Source of the DNA: Rhizobiales bacterium GAS188
GTDB lineage: Bacteria; Pseudomonadota; Alphaproteobacteria; Rhizobiales; Beijerinckiaceae
Assembly: GCA_900104855.1 (NCBI GenBank)
Contig: FNSS01000001.1
Span: forward strand, 4,526,001 to 4,590,000
Direction: 5' to 3'
DNA length: 64,000 nucleotides
Below the pieces are notes generated by a model. The model had not been told where the DNA came from. It ran no database searches and was given only the letters and a program-made list of their open reading frames with translations. The stretch's first letter is position 1, and each line of letters starts with the position of its first letter. The translations under genes and the position numbers were made by a program. Shown one piece after another: positions 17,114 through 25,464 of the stretch.

Positions 17114-18180
17114 GCGGCCAAATGAGCGGAATCGAGACCATCGAGCTCGCCCCGGGTTATACGATATCGCGGGTGATCCGCGGCGGCTGGCAGCTCGCCG
17201 GCGGGCATGGTGCGATCGATCGCGAGGCGGCGGTCGAGGACCTGATGGCCGCCCATGATGCCGGCATCTTCACCTTCGACTGTGCCGACATCTACACGGG
17301 CGTCGAGGAGCTGCTCGGCGCCTTCCGGACCCGTCTCGCCGAGAGGCGCGGCCTCGCGGCGGCGAATGCCGTCAAGGTCCACACCAAGCTCGTTCCCGAC
17401 CTCGACGTGCTGGCGCGCATCAGCAAGGCCCATATCGGCGCGATCGTCGACCAGTCGCTGCGCCGCCTGCGCATCGAGCGGCTCGACCTCGTCCAGTTCC
17501 ATTGGTGGGATTATGAGGTGGCAGGCTGCATCGACGCCCTGGGCTGGCTCGACGAGCTGCGGCGCGACGGCAAGATCGCCTTGATCGGGGGCACCAATTT
17601 CGACATGCCCCATCTCGAGGCGATCATGGCGGCAGGCCTGAAGCTCGCCAGCATGCAGGTCCAGTATTCGGTGCTCGACCAGCGGCCGGAGCATGGCCTC
17701 GTGGCAGCGTGCCGCCGGCACGGCATCCAGCTCTTGTGCTACGGTTCGGTCGCGGGCGGCTTCCTCGGCGAACGCTGGCTCGGGGTCGCGGAGCCAAGCT
17801 GGCCGCTCGAGAACCGGTCGCTGGTCAAATACAAGCTCATCATCGATGATTTCGGCGGCTGGCCGCTGTTCCAGGAGCTGTTAGGCGCCCTGAGCGGGGT
17901 GGCGACGCGCCATGGCGTCGACATCGCCACCATCGCCGGCCGCTACGTCCTCGACAAGCCGGCCGTCGCAGCCGTCATCGTGGGGGCGCGCAACCGCGCC
18001 CATGTGGCGGCCAATGCGCGGATAGCGGCGGTGGCGCTGAGCGATGCCGATCGCAGCCGCATCGACGCCGTCCTGTCGCGGCGCACCGGCCCGCTCGGCG
18101 ACACCTATGCGCTGGAGCGCGACCGTGAAGGCCGGCACGGCTCGATCATGAAATACAATCTGAACGCCAAGGCATCATGA
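17110..18180 (+). CDS. Aldo/keto reductase
   Basis: 356-residue TIM-barrel oxidoreductase using NAD(P)H. The catalytic tetrad is visible: Asp and Tyr in FDCADIYTG, Lys in KVHTKLVP, His in VQFHWWDYE. NADP-binding part: AVIVGARNRAHV near the C-terminus. The GTG at 17110 is chosen because GGAGGG lies six bases upstream and GTGA overlaps the stop of the preceding gene. It is clearly related to the AKR half of the fusion protein at 20405 (shared FHWW, NFDxxHL and VAxVIVGAR blocks), so the cluster contains two paralogous reductases, one with and one without a Rid domain. Confidence 0.9.
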   Translation: MSGQMSGIETIELAPGYTISRVIRGGWQLAGGHGAIDREAAVEDLMAAHDAGIFTFDCADIYTGVEELLGAFRTRLAERRGLAAANAVKVHTKLVPDLDVLARISKAHIGAIVDQSLRRLRIERLDLVQFHWWDYEVAGCIDALGWLDELRRDGKIALIGGTNFDMPHLEAIMAAGLKLASMQVQYSVLDQRPEHGLVAACRRHGIQLLCYGSVAGGFLGERWLGVAEPSWPLENRSLVKYKLIIDDFGGWPLFQELLGALSGVATRHGVDIATIAGRYVLDKPAVAAVIVGARNRAHVAANARIAAVALSDADRSRIDAVLSRRTGPLGDTYALERDREGRHGSIMKYNLNAKAS

Positions 18181-18602
18181 ACGTGGAACGCTCGCTCCTG
18201 GACTGCGCCACGGCCGAGATCGTCGAACGGCACGAGTTCTTCGTGCGCTGGTACACGGATCCTTCGCCGGACGGCGCCGAATTCGCGCGCAGCGAAACGG
18301 CGTTCGATGCCGAGTTCGTCATGGTGACGCCGGACGGCGACGCGCATGGCCACGCGCAAGTCATCGAGTTTCTGCGCGGCGCGCGCGGCTCGGCGGATGC
18401 GGGCTTTCGCATCGCGATCGAGGCGATCGAGCCGCTCTGGCAGGGCGAGGATGCGATCCTCGTCGGCTATGTCGAGGCGCAGCAACGCGATGGGCTGAGC
18501 ACGCGCCGACGATCGAGCGCCTTGTTCGTGCGCAGCGAGGCTGCACCGCAGGGCGTCGCCTGGCGGCATCTGCAAGAGACTTGGTTAGACATGAAGACTT
18601 GA
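18177..18602 (+). CDS. NTF2-like (SnoaL-type) small protein
   Basis: 141-residue protein whose pattern fits the NTF2-like superfamily: an N-terminal helix (AEIVERHEFFVRWY), a central strand region with FVMVTPDGDAHGHAQVIEFL, and a final sheet (IEPLWQGEDAILVGYVEAQQ, WRHLQETWLD). Such proteins form cone-shaped pockets and can be isomerases, hydratases or carriers. ATGA overlap with the aldo/keto reductase gene. I place it in the superfamily from its layout, not from a specific motif; the activity is unknown. Confidence 0.65.
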   Translation: MNVERSLLDCATAEIVERHEFFVRWYTDPSPDGAEFARSETAFDAEFVMVTPDGDAHGHAQVIEFLRGARGSADAGFRIAIEAIEPLWQGEDAILVGYVEAQQRDGLSTRRRSSALFVRSEAAPQGVAWRHLQETWLDMKT

Positions 18603-18677
18603 TTGCAGATGAAGTGATCGATGCAAGATTTATCGGGCAGGCAAGATCTATCAGACAGGACAGCAAGAGAGGGAACC

Positions 18678-19940
18678 ATGAAAGCGACATTACTTTTGAT
18701 GACGACGACTCTGCCTCTTCTTCTCGCGGGCGCGGCCGCCCATGCGGAGGACTGCAAGATAACGGTCGGCCTCGTCATGGAACTGACGGGCCCTGCCGGC
18801 GAATACGGCCAGGCGGGCGCCAAATCGGTGGAGATGGCCTTCCGCGATCTCAATGATGCGGGCGGCGCCCATGGCTGCAAGCTCGTCACCGACACCCGCG
18901 ATTCGCAAAGCCAGGGCAATGTGGCGGTCGATGCCGCCACCCAGCTCGTGCAGGTGAAGAGGGTGCCGGTGGTGATCGGCGGCATCATCTCCTCGGTCTC
19001 GATCCCGATCCTCACCTCGGTGACCGGTCCGGCGAAAGTGGTGCAGATCTCGCCCGCTTCCTCCTCGCCGACCCTCACCGCGCTCGGCCGCGACGGCAAG
19101 ACCAACGGCGTCTTCTTCCGCACCATCACCTCCGACGCGCTGCAGGGGGTGGCTGCGGCCAAATATGCGCTGGCCCAGGGCTTCAAGAAGATCGCCGTGA
19201 TCCATGTCAACAATGATTTCGGGGTCAACATGGTCACCGAGTTCTCGCGCGCCTACAAAGCGCTCGGCGGCGAGATCATCTCGGTCACCGCCTATAACGA
19301 GAAGCAGTCGAGCTATCAGGCCGAGGTGACGGCCGCCATGGCGGGCAAGCCCGATGGCCTCTATCTGATCAGCTATCCGGTCGACGGCGCGACCATCGCC
19401 CGCGCCTGGATCTCCCAAGGCGGCGTCCCGAAGTTCCTGCTCAATGACGGCATGAACAGCCCCGACTTCATCCAGAGCGTCGGCGCCAAATATCTGAACG
19501 AGGCCTATGGGACCTCCTCGGGGACGAGCCCGACGGCATCGACCGAATATTTCAACGCGAACTACAAGGCGTTCTCGAGCATCGATCCCAGCAACCCGGC
19601 AGCCGACAGGTCCTATGATGCCGGCGCCATCGCCGGCCTCGCCATCGCGGCCGCGGCGTCCCAGGATCCGCTGGCGATCCGCGACGCCATCTTCAAGATC
19701 GAGGATCCGAACGGCACGGTGATTCATGCCGGCAAGGATGAGTTCGCGAAAGCCTTGGCGCTCCTCAAGGAGGGCAAGCCGATCCGCTATGAAGGCGTGA
19801 TCGGGCCGGTGGCCTTCGACAAATATGGCGACATCACCGGCCCGTTCCGCCTGTGGAAGATCGCCGACGGCAAGGTCACCACGGTCGGCGAGATGACGAC
19901 CGACGAGGTCAATGCCCTCAAGGCGAAGATGGGCAATTGA
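18678..19940 (+). CDS. LivK-like ABC substrate-binding protein
   Basis: 420-residue periplasmic binding protein of the branched-chain amino acid (HAAT) class. Signal peptide MKATLLLMTTTLPLLLAGAA with cleavage after AHA; mature protein begins EDCKITVGLVMELTGPAGEYG, the standard first lobe, with the ligand-region blocks GGIISSVSIPILTSV and KIAVIHVNNDFGVN. ATG 18678 has GAGAGGG upstream; earlier in-frame starts would bury the signal peptide. Last gene of the gntR operon, followed by a strong terminator. It should feed LivHM-FG encoded divergently. The ligand is not deducible. Confidence 0.92.
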   Translation: MKATLLLMTTTLPLLLAGAAAHAEDCKITVGLVMELTGPAGEYGQAGAKSVEMAFRDLNDAGGAHGCKLVTDTRDSQSQGNVAVDAATQLVQVKRVPVVIGGIISSVSIPILTSVTGPAKVVQISPASSSPTLTALGRDGKTNGVFFRTITSDALQGVAAAKYALAQGFKKIAVIHVNNDFGVNMVTEFSRAYKALGGEIISVTAYNEKQSSYQAEVTAAMAGKPDGLYLISYPVDGATIARAWISQGGVPKFLLNDGMNSPDFIQSVGAKYLNEAYGTSSGTSPTASTEYFNANYKAFSSIDPSNPAADRSYDAGAIAGLAIAAAASQDPLAIRDAIFKIEDPNGTVIHAGKDEFAKALALLKEGKPIRYEGVIGPVAFDKYGDITGPFRLWKIADGKVTTVGEMTTDEVNALKAKMGN

Positions 19941-19967
19941 GCATAGCGGGTGGCGCTACGCGCGCCT

Positions 19968-19998
19968 CCTTCTCCCGCGCCCTTCGCGCGGGAGAAGG
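19968..19998 (+). terminator. Terminator after livK
   Basis: CCTTCTCCCGCGC (19968-19980), loop CCTTC, GCGCGGGAGAAGG (19986-19998): a perfect 13-bp stem 28 bases after the stop. A partial copy (CCACCTTCTCCCGCAAGG) lies at ~20130, so it is also a repeat unit. No U-tract. Confidence 0.6.
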
Positions 19999-20236
19999 TG
20001 CCCGAACGGAGTGAAGGCGGATGAGGGTGAGCTTGGATGAGCTATGATCGAAAGTGCTCCCTAGCCCGTGAGGAATGAGAGCGTCGATGAAGGCTCAACC
20101 GCCCCTCATCCGGTCTTGCTTCGCTCAACCACCTTCTCCCGCAAGGGGCGGGCCTGTCCGGGGAAACTAAACTGATTGCATTTGGGGCAGTTGTTCAACT
20201 CCAGATGGTCCGGAATGCGCAGCCGGCAGGCGTGGA

Positions 20237-20353
20237 TGGCCGGGCCAAGCCCGGCCAAGACGTGGATGGGTCCGTTCGCCTGAGTAAAATGACCACCGGA
20301 TATTGATTGCGCTCGCCACAGCAACTGCGTCATGGCCGGGCTTGGCCCGGCCA
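20237..20353. repeat. Two TGGCCGGGC-N3-GCCCGGCCA palindromes
   Basis: TGGCCGGGC-CAA-GCCCGGCCA at 20237-20257 and TGGCCGGGC-TTG-GCCCGGCCA at 20333-20353 are the same palindrome in opposite orientation, 96 bp apart. The second sits 50 bp before the start of the fusion gene at 20405. Similar elements are common intergenic repeats in rhizobial genomes. Confidence 0.75.
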
Positions 20354-20404
20354 TCCGCGCCTATGCTACGATCTATACTTTCCCCGGACCTGGATGCCGA
20401 GATC

Positions 20405-21892
20405 ATGACCGACCCCATCGTCCCCGACCGCACTCTGCTAGCCCCCGGCCTCGAGATCAGCCGCATCGTCACCGGTTTGTGGCAGGTCGCCGATATGGAG
20501 CGCGATGGCCAAGCGCTCGACCCGCAGATGGCCTCTTCGGCGATGCTCGACTATGCGCGCTCAGGCTTCGACAGCTTCGACATGGCCGATCATTATGGCA
20601 GTGCCGAGCTGATCACCGGCCGCTTCCTGGCGCGGCAGGCTGCCGGCGAGGCTGCCGGCCCCGGTCGCCCCGCGGTCTTCACCAAATGGTGCCCGACGCC
20701 AGGCGAGATGACGCGCGATGTGGTGCGTGCGGGCGTGCAGCGCAGCCTCGACCGGCTCGGTGTCGCGACCGTCGACCTGATGCAGTTCCATTGGTGGACC
20801 TTCGAGCATCCGGCCTATCTCGACGCCATGAAGGGGCTTGCCGAGCTGAGATCCGAAGGCAGGATCCGCCATATCGGGGTCACCAATTTCGACACCGCGC
20901 ATCTGCGCGTCCTGGTGAAGCACGGCATTCCGATCGTCTCCAACCAGGTCTGCTTCTCGCTGCTCGACCGGCGCGCCGCGCACGAAATGAGCGCCTTCTG
21001 CCTCGAGAACGGTATCCGCCTTCTGGCCTATGGCACGCTCGCCGGCGGGCTGATGTCGGAGCGCTTTCTCGGTCAGCCCGAGCCTGCGGCGCCCGATGTC
21101 AGCGATTGGAGCAAGATGAAGTATAAGCGCTTCGTCGATGCCGTCGGCGGCTGGGCGGTGCTGCAGGAGATCCTGGGCGCGCTCAACCGGATCGGCCGCA
21201 AGCATGGCGTCTCGATCGCCAATGTCGCGACCCGCTGGGTGCTGGAGCAGGAAGCGGTCGCCGCCGTCATCGTCGGCGCGCGCCTCGGCGAGCGCGAGCA
21301 CCGTGCCGATAATCTGCGGCTGTTCTCCTTCCGCCTCGATGCGCAGGACAAGGAGATGCTGGCGGCAGCGCTCGCGAAATCGACGCCCTTGGCCGGAGAT
21401 TGCGGCGACGAATATCGGCGCCCGCCTTTCCTCACCGCCTCAGGCGATCTCAGCCATCATCTCGACAGCCTGCCGAAGCTCTACAAAGCCGTGCCGGTCG
21501 ATGGCCGCGCCGACCGGCAGCGCATCGACTCAGGGAGCGTGTGGGAAAAAATCTGCGGCTACAGCCGGGCGGTGCGGATCAAGGACCGCGTCCTGGTCAG
21601 CGGCACCACTGCAACCAACGGCGCCGGCGAGGTGGTCTGCCCCGGCGATCCGGCGGGCCAGACCGTGTTCATCCTCGACAAGATCGCCGCAAGCCTGTCG
21701 GCTCTCGGCGCCAGCCTCGAGGATGTCGTGCGCACCCGCGTCTATCTCAAGGATGCCGAGCAATGGGAGGCGGTGTCGCGCATCCACGGACGCTATTTCG
21801 GCGCCATCCGCCCCGCCAATACGCTGCTCGAGATCTCGCGCCTCGTCGGCGATTACGAGGTCGAGATCGAGGCCGAAGCCATCATCGGCTGA
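20405..21892 (+). CDS. Aldo/keto reductase fused to a Rid-family domain
   Basis: 495-residue two-domain protein. Residues ~1-340 are an aldo/keto reductase with Asp/Tyr in FDMADHYGS, Lys in VFTKWCP, His in MQFHWWTFE and an NADP motif AVIVGARLGERE. Residues ~380-495 are a YjgF/YER057c/UK114 (Rid) domain: CGYSRAVRIKDRVLVSGTTA, VVRTRVYLKDAEQWEAVSRI, VEIEAEAII. At the place of the deaminase Arg of archetypal RidA the sequence reads PANTLLEI (Asn472), so it is probably not a standard imine deaminase. ATG 20405 is chosen because upstream codons derive from the palindromic repeat. It likely reduces or rearranges an unstable carbonyl or imine intermediate channelled between the domains; this is inference. 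Ends 17 bases from the convergent GMC gene. Confidence 0.88.
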   Translation: MTDPIVPDRTLLAPGLEISRIVTGLWQVADMERDGQALDPQMASSAMLDYARSGFDSFDMADHYGSAELITGRFLARQAAGEAAGPGRPAVFTKWCPTPGEMTRDVVRAGVQRSLDRLGVATVDLMQFHWWTFEHPAYLDAMKGLAELRSEGRIRHIGVTNFDTAHLRVLVKHGIPIVSNQVCFSLLDRRAAHEMSAFCLENGIRLLAYGTLAGGLMSERFLGQPEPAAPDVSDWSKMKYKRFVDAVGGWAVLQEILGALNRIGRKHGVSIANVATRWVLEQEAVAAVIVGARLGEREHRADNLRLFSFRLDAQDKEMLAAALAKSTPLAGDCGDEYRRPPFLTASGDLSHHLDSLPKLYKAVPVDGRADRQRIDSGSVWEKICGYSRAVRIKDRVLVSGTTATNGAGEVVCPGDPAGQTVFILDKIAASLSALGASLEDVVRTRVYLKDAEQWEAVSRIHGRYFGAIRPANTLLEISRLVGDYEVEIEAEAIIG

Positions 21893-21909
21893 GGTGCCTT
21901 CGCGACATA

Positions 21910-23757
21910 TCAAGCGCGGCTCGGGAGATGCCCGCCCACAAACGCCGCGAGCTTCACGCCATGGTCGATGGCAATCATTTCTGCCGCCTTCTCACCGATC
22001 ATGATGGAAGGCGCATTGGTGTTTCCGCTGATGATGTTTGGCATGACGCTCGCGTCCGCGACGCGCAGGTTGCGCGCGCCCAGAAGCCGGAGGCGATGAT
22101 CGACAACGTCACCTATCCGGCAGGTGCAGGCGTGGTGGTAGACCGTCAGCGAGAAATTTAGGGCGAGATCCTCCAGCAAAGCATCGCTGGGATCCGTGCC
22201 GGCCACATACCCGTGCCTTTCCGCGAGGAACGGCGGAAACATCACTGGCCCGATCTTGCGGTTTCCGGGCCAATGCGCCGCGATCTCCAGAGCTCTGCGC
22301 ACGACCGCCAGCGCGACCTTCATGTCGTGCGGGTCGCCGTAGTAGTTGGTGCGGATCGCCGGGTGGACGCCGGGATCAGCGCTTTCCAGAAGGATCTCGC
22401 CTTCGCTATGCGGCTGCACCGGATTTGCAAATACGACGACATTTTCCGCGTCGGGTGCCAGCCGTTTGGAGACATCGTCGAAATACAGGTCCGTGTCCAT
22501 GTTCAGGCAGCCACGCAACAAATCGATATTTCCTCCGACGACAAAAAGCGCGATTTGCGCATCGTGGCTGTGTGCATCTCCAAGCCCCGTGGAGCAAAAT
22601 GCGACGGCGTCATAAAGGGACGACGAAATCAGCCCGCGCCCTGTCGTCTGCCATTCCATCAGCCGCCGCTCAGCTTCTTCCTTTAGCCCTTTCAGCTCGG
22701 CGGACAGGTTCGCGTCGGCGGCCGGATCGACGGGCAACGGTCCGTCCGGGCCGCGCAACACATCCGGTCCCATCGAGATCGCGACCTCTGTCATCGAGAG
22801 CCCCACACCGGGCGCCGGAAAAAACAGCGGAATATGGATATGATCTTTCAAATGCTTGCCGACATGCGGCGAGTTCAGAACGCACGGAACTCCCACGGCT
22901 TCAAGTTCGGCGCGCGGTCCGATGCCCGACAGAAGCAGCAAATGCGGTGAGCCCACCGCGCCGGCGCTGACAATGACTTCCTTGCGGGCGCGAGCCGTGC
23001 GGGTTTCGCCCGCCTTGGTGCGATATTCCAGGCCTTTGGCTTCCAGTTCCTCGAGGATTACGCGCGTCGCCTGGGCACCCGTTATGATCGTGAGGTTGGG
23101 CCTCTGCTCGGGCTCGCCTTCGAGAAACGCATGATATGTGCTGGATCGGCGGCCTTGCCGGGTGGTGGTCTGGAACAACGATGCGACGCCTGTCGGCCCA
23201 CCCCGATCGCGCCCGTTATAGTCGCCGCGCGGGATGCCCGCTGCCTCGGCCGCCTTGACGAAGTCCCGGGCCGCCGGGACCACCGGGGAACGGACGGAAA
23301 CTCCCAGGCGGCCAGTATCGCCATGCACCTGCGTGTCGATCGCGATTTCGTCGCTCGGCGCCATACCCTCGCTCTTGCGGAAGTAGGGAAGGACGTCGGC
23401 GTAGCTCCAGCCGGTCGCACCGCCCTCGGCCCAGGAGTCGAAGTCGCCTGGATGGCCCCGGACATAGGCCATGTAGTTGATGCTGGACGAGCCGCCGAGC
23501 ATCTTGCCGCGTGGCACCGGAACCCGACGATCATTGAGGCCGAGCCCGGCTTTCCCCGGATCGGCGGTGTACATCCAGTCGGTTTCCGGGTTCAGTTGCA
23601 TGGCGGCGCAAGCCACCGGCATCAGTGAGACTTCGGGTGGGCGTTCACCCGCCTCGATCAGCGCCACGCTGCAGGACGGGTCTTCGGAAAGGCGGGATGC
23701 GATCACGGCGCCGGCGGACCCGCCGCCGACAATGACGAAATCGAATGTTTCCGGCAT
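21910..23757 (-). CDS. GMC-family FAD-dependent oxidoreductase
   Basis: 615-residue flavoprotein of the glucose-methanol-choline family, close to choline/alcohol dehydrogenases. FAD motif IVGGGSAGAVIASRLSED at residues ~7-24, signature 1 GKMLGGSSSINYMAYVRG, signature 2 GAVGSPHLLLLSGIGP, and the C-terminal active-site region YHHACTCRIG ... SGNTNAPSIMIGEKA. It oxidises an alcohol to a carbonyl. ATG 23757 has GGGGGGAAC upstream. Converges on the AKR-Rid gene and diverges from gnd. It could produce the carbonyl compound used by the neighbouring reductases, though nothing in the sequence proves it. Confidence 0.92.
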   Translation of the reverse strand: MPETFDFVIVGGGSAGAVIASRLSEDPSCSVALIEAGERPPEVSLMPVACAAMQLNPETDWMYTADPGKAGLGLNDRRVPVPRGKMLGGSSSINYMAYVRGHPGDFDSWAEGGATGWSYADVLPYFRKSEGMAPSDEIAIDTQVHGDTGRLGVSVRSPVVPAARDFVKAAEAAGIPRGDYNGRDRGGPTGVASLFQTTTRQGRRSSTYHAFLEGEPEQRPNLTIITGAQATRVILEELEAKGLEYRTKAGETRTARARKEVIVSAGAVGSPHLLLLSGIGPRAELEAVGVPCVLNSPHVGKHLKDHIHIPLFFPAPGVGLSMTEVAISMGPDVLRGPDGPLPVDPAADANLSAELKGLKEEAERRLMEWQTTGRGLISSSLYDAVAFCSTGLGDAHSHDAQIALFVVGGNIDLLRGCLNMDTDLYFDDVSKRLAPDAENVVVFANPVQPHSEGEILLESADPGVHPAIRTNYYGDPHDMKVALAVVRRALEIAAHWPGNRKIGPVMFPPFLAERHGYVAGTDPSDALLEDLALNFSLTVYHHACTCRIGDVVDHRLRLLGARNLRVADASVMPNIISGNTNAPSIMIGEKAAEMIAIDHGVKLAAFVGGHLPSRA

Positions 23758-23982
23758 TCTGTTCCCCCCTGGCCTTTTTGTTGGTCGACGCGCCGCCACC
23801 GCGGCGACGATTGCGTCTCCGTCAGATACCAGCACCAGGACGAGCCAGCAGAACCCTGATAACCTTCGCTGTCAATCGGCTCTCAATCGCGGTCGCATGA
23901 TGTCGCGCGAATTGGCGTTATTGTCGCTGGTTCCGCACCGCCGATCGAAGGCAGGCCGTACCGGAACGGATAAGGGAGAGAC

Positions 23983-25416
23983 ATGATGACGGATCTTGCC
24001 GACCTCGGCATCCTCGGCCTTGCCACCATGGGCGCGAACCTCGCGCGCAACGCCGCCCGAAAGGGTTTCGGTGTCGCGGTCTACAATCGCCATGGCGGGC
24101 GGACGCAAGACCTCATCGCAGAGCATGGTTCGGAAGGCCGCTTCACTCCCACGAACACCGTTCCCGACTTCGTGGCGGGCCTCACCCGTCCGCGCGCCAT
24201 CATCATCATGGTCAAGGCCGGCAAGCCCGTCGACGATGTCATCGCCGAGCTCGTCCCGCATCTCGATGCCGGCGACATCATCATCGACGGCGGCAATTCG
24301 CTGTTCACCGACACGAACAGGCGTTTCCATGCGCTCCGGGAAAAGCGCATCCGCTTCCTCGGCATGGGCATCTCGGGCGGCGAGGAGGGCGCGCTCGAAG
24401 GCCCCAGCATGATGCCGGGCGGCGAGGCTGAGGCCTATGCCTATATCGAACCCATGGTGACCAGGATGGCCGCGCAGGTCGACGGCACGCCGTGCTGCGC
24501 CTTCATCGGCCCGGAAGGCTCCGGCCATTACGTCAAGATGGTGCATAACGGCATCGAATATGCCGATATGCAGCTCATCACCGAGGCCTATGACCTCTTC
24601 AAGACGGTCTTCGGGCTCGATGCCCGAGCGATCGCCGACATCTTCGAGGAGTGGAAGGCGGGCGAGCTCGATTCCTATCTGATCGAGATCACGGCCGCCG
24701 TGCTGCGCAAGCGCGACGCAACCGGCGGCGCCCTGGTCGATGCCATCCTCGACGAGGCGGAGCAGAAGGGCACGGGCCGCTGGACCGCCCAGTCCGCCCT
24801 CGATCTCGGCGTGCCGCTGACCTCGATCACCGAAGCGGTGTTCGCCCGCGCCCTCTCCGCACGCCGGGCGCAGCGCATCGCGGCCGAGAAGCTGTTCCCC
24901 CATCCGGCCACTGCCTCGCGCAAGCCGGCGAAAGCGGACATCGATGCGATCCGCGACGCGCTCTACGCCTCGAAGATCGTCGCCTATGCCCAGGGCTTCG
25001 AGCAGATGACGGCCGCCTCCGATCAGTTCGGCTGGGATCTGAAGCTCGGCGAGGTCGCCACCCTCTGGCGCGGCGGCTGCATCATCCGCGCCCGCTTCCT
25101 CGACCGCATCCGCGAAGCCTATGACGGCGGCGCGGCAGTGTCCAACCTCCTGCTGCAGAGCTATTTCCGTGATGCCGTGGTGAAGGCGGAGCCTGCCTGG
25201 CGCCGCGTCGTGTCACTCGCGGTCGAGCAGGGTGTGCCCGTGCCGGCCTTCGCCTCGTCACTTGCCTATTATGACGGCTTGCGGCGTGCCCGCGGCCCGG
25301 CGAACATCCTTCAGGGGCTGCGCGACTATTTCGGCGCGCACACTTACCGCCGGCTCGACAAGGAGGGGAGCTTCCACACAAGGTGGGGCCAGGACGGCAG
25401 CGAGATCAGCGTTTGA
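23983..25416 (+). CDS. gnd: 6-phosphogluconate dehydrogenase (decarboxylating)
   Basis: 477-residue cytosolic enzyme that converts 6-phosphogluconate and NADP to ribulose 5-phosphate and CO2 in the oxidative pentose phosphate pathway. N-terminal NADP fold LGILGLATMGANLARNAA, substrate loop LGMGISGGEEGALEGPS, catalytic Lys in GHYVKMVHNGIEY, and the C-terminal tail GSFHTRW completing the partner active site. Length matches the long dimeric bacterial form. SD AAGGGAGA precedes two ATG codons in a row (23983, 23986). No zwf or pgl gene is adjacent. Confidence 0.95.
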   Translation: MMTDLADLGILGLATMGANLARNAARKGFGVAVYNRHGGRTQDLIAEHGSEGRFTPTNTVPDFVAGLTRPRAIIIMVKAGKPVDDVIAELVPHLDAGDIIIDGGNSLFTDTNRRFHALREKRIRFLGMGISGGEEGALEGPSMMPGGEAEAYAYIEPMVTRMAAQVDGTPCCAFIGPEGSGHYVKMVHNGIEYADMQLITEAYDLFKTVFGLDARAIADIFEEWKAGELDSYLIEITAAVLRKRDATGGALVDAILDEAEQKGTGRWTAQSALDLGVPLTSITEAVFARALSARRAQRIAAEKLFPHPATASRKPAKADIDAIRDALYASKIVAYAQGFEQMTAASDQFGWDLKLGEVATLWRGGCIIRARFLDRIREAYDGGAAVSNLLLQSYFRDAVVKAEPAWRRVVSLAVEQGVPVPAFASSLAYYDGLRRARGPANILQGLRDYFGAHTYRRLDKEGSFHTRWGQDGSEISV

Positions 25417-25464
25417 CGAGTGCCGAGAACAGCTCAGGTGTTTGGCCCCGAGATACTACGACCC

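Noticed and set aside
18690-19727. 345-codon minus-strand frame opposite livK
   Set aside because: Shadow of high-GC coding sequence, rich in Arg/Gly/Asp/His without a fold.
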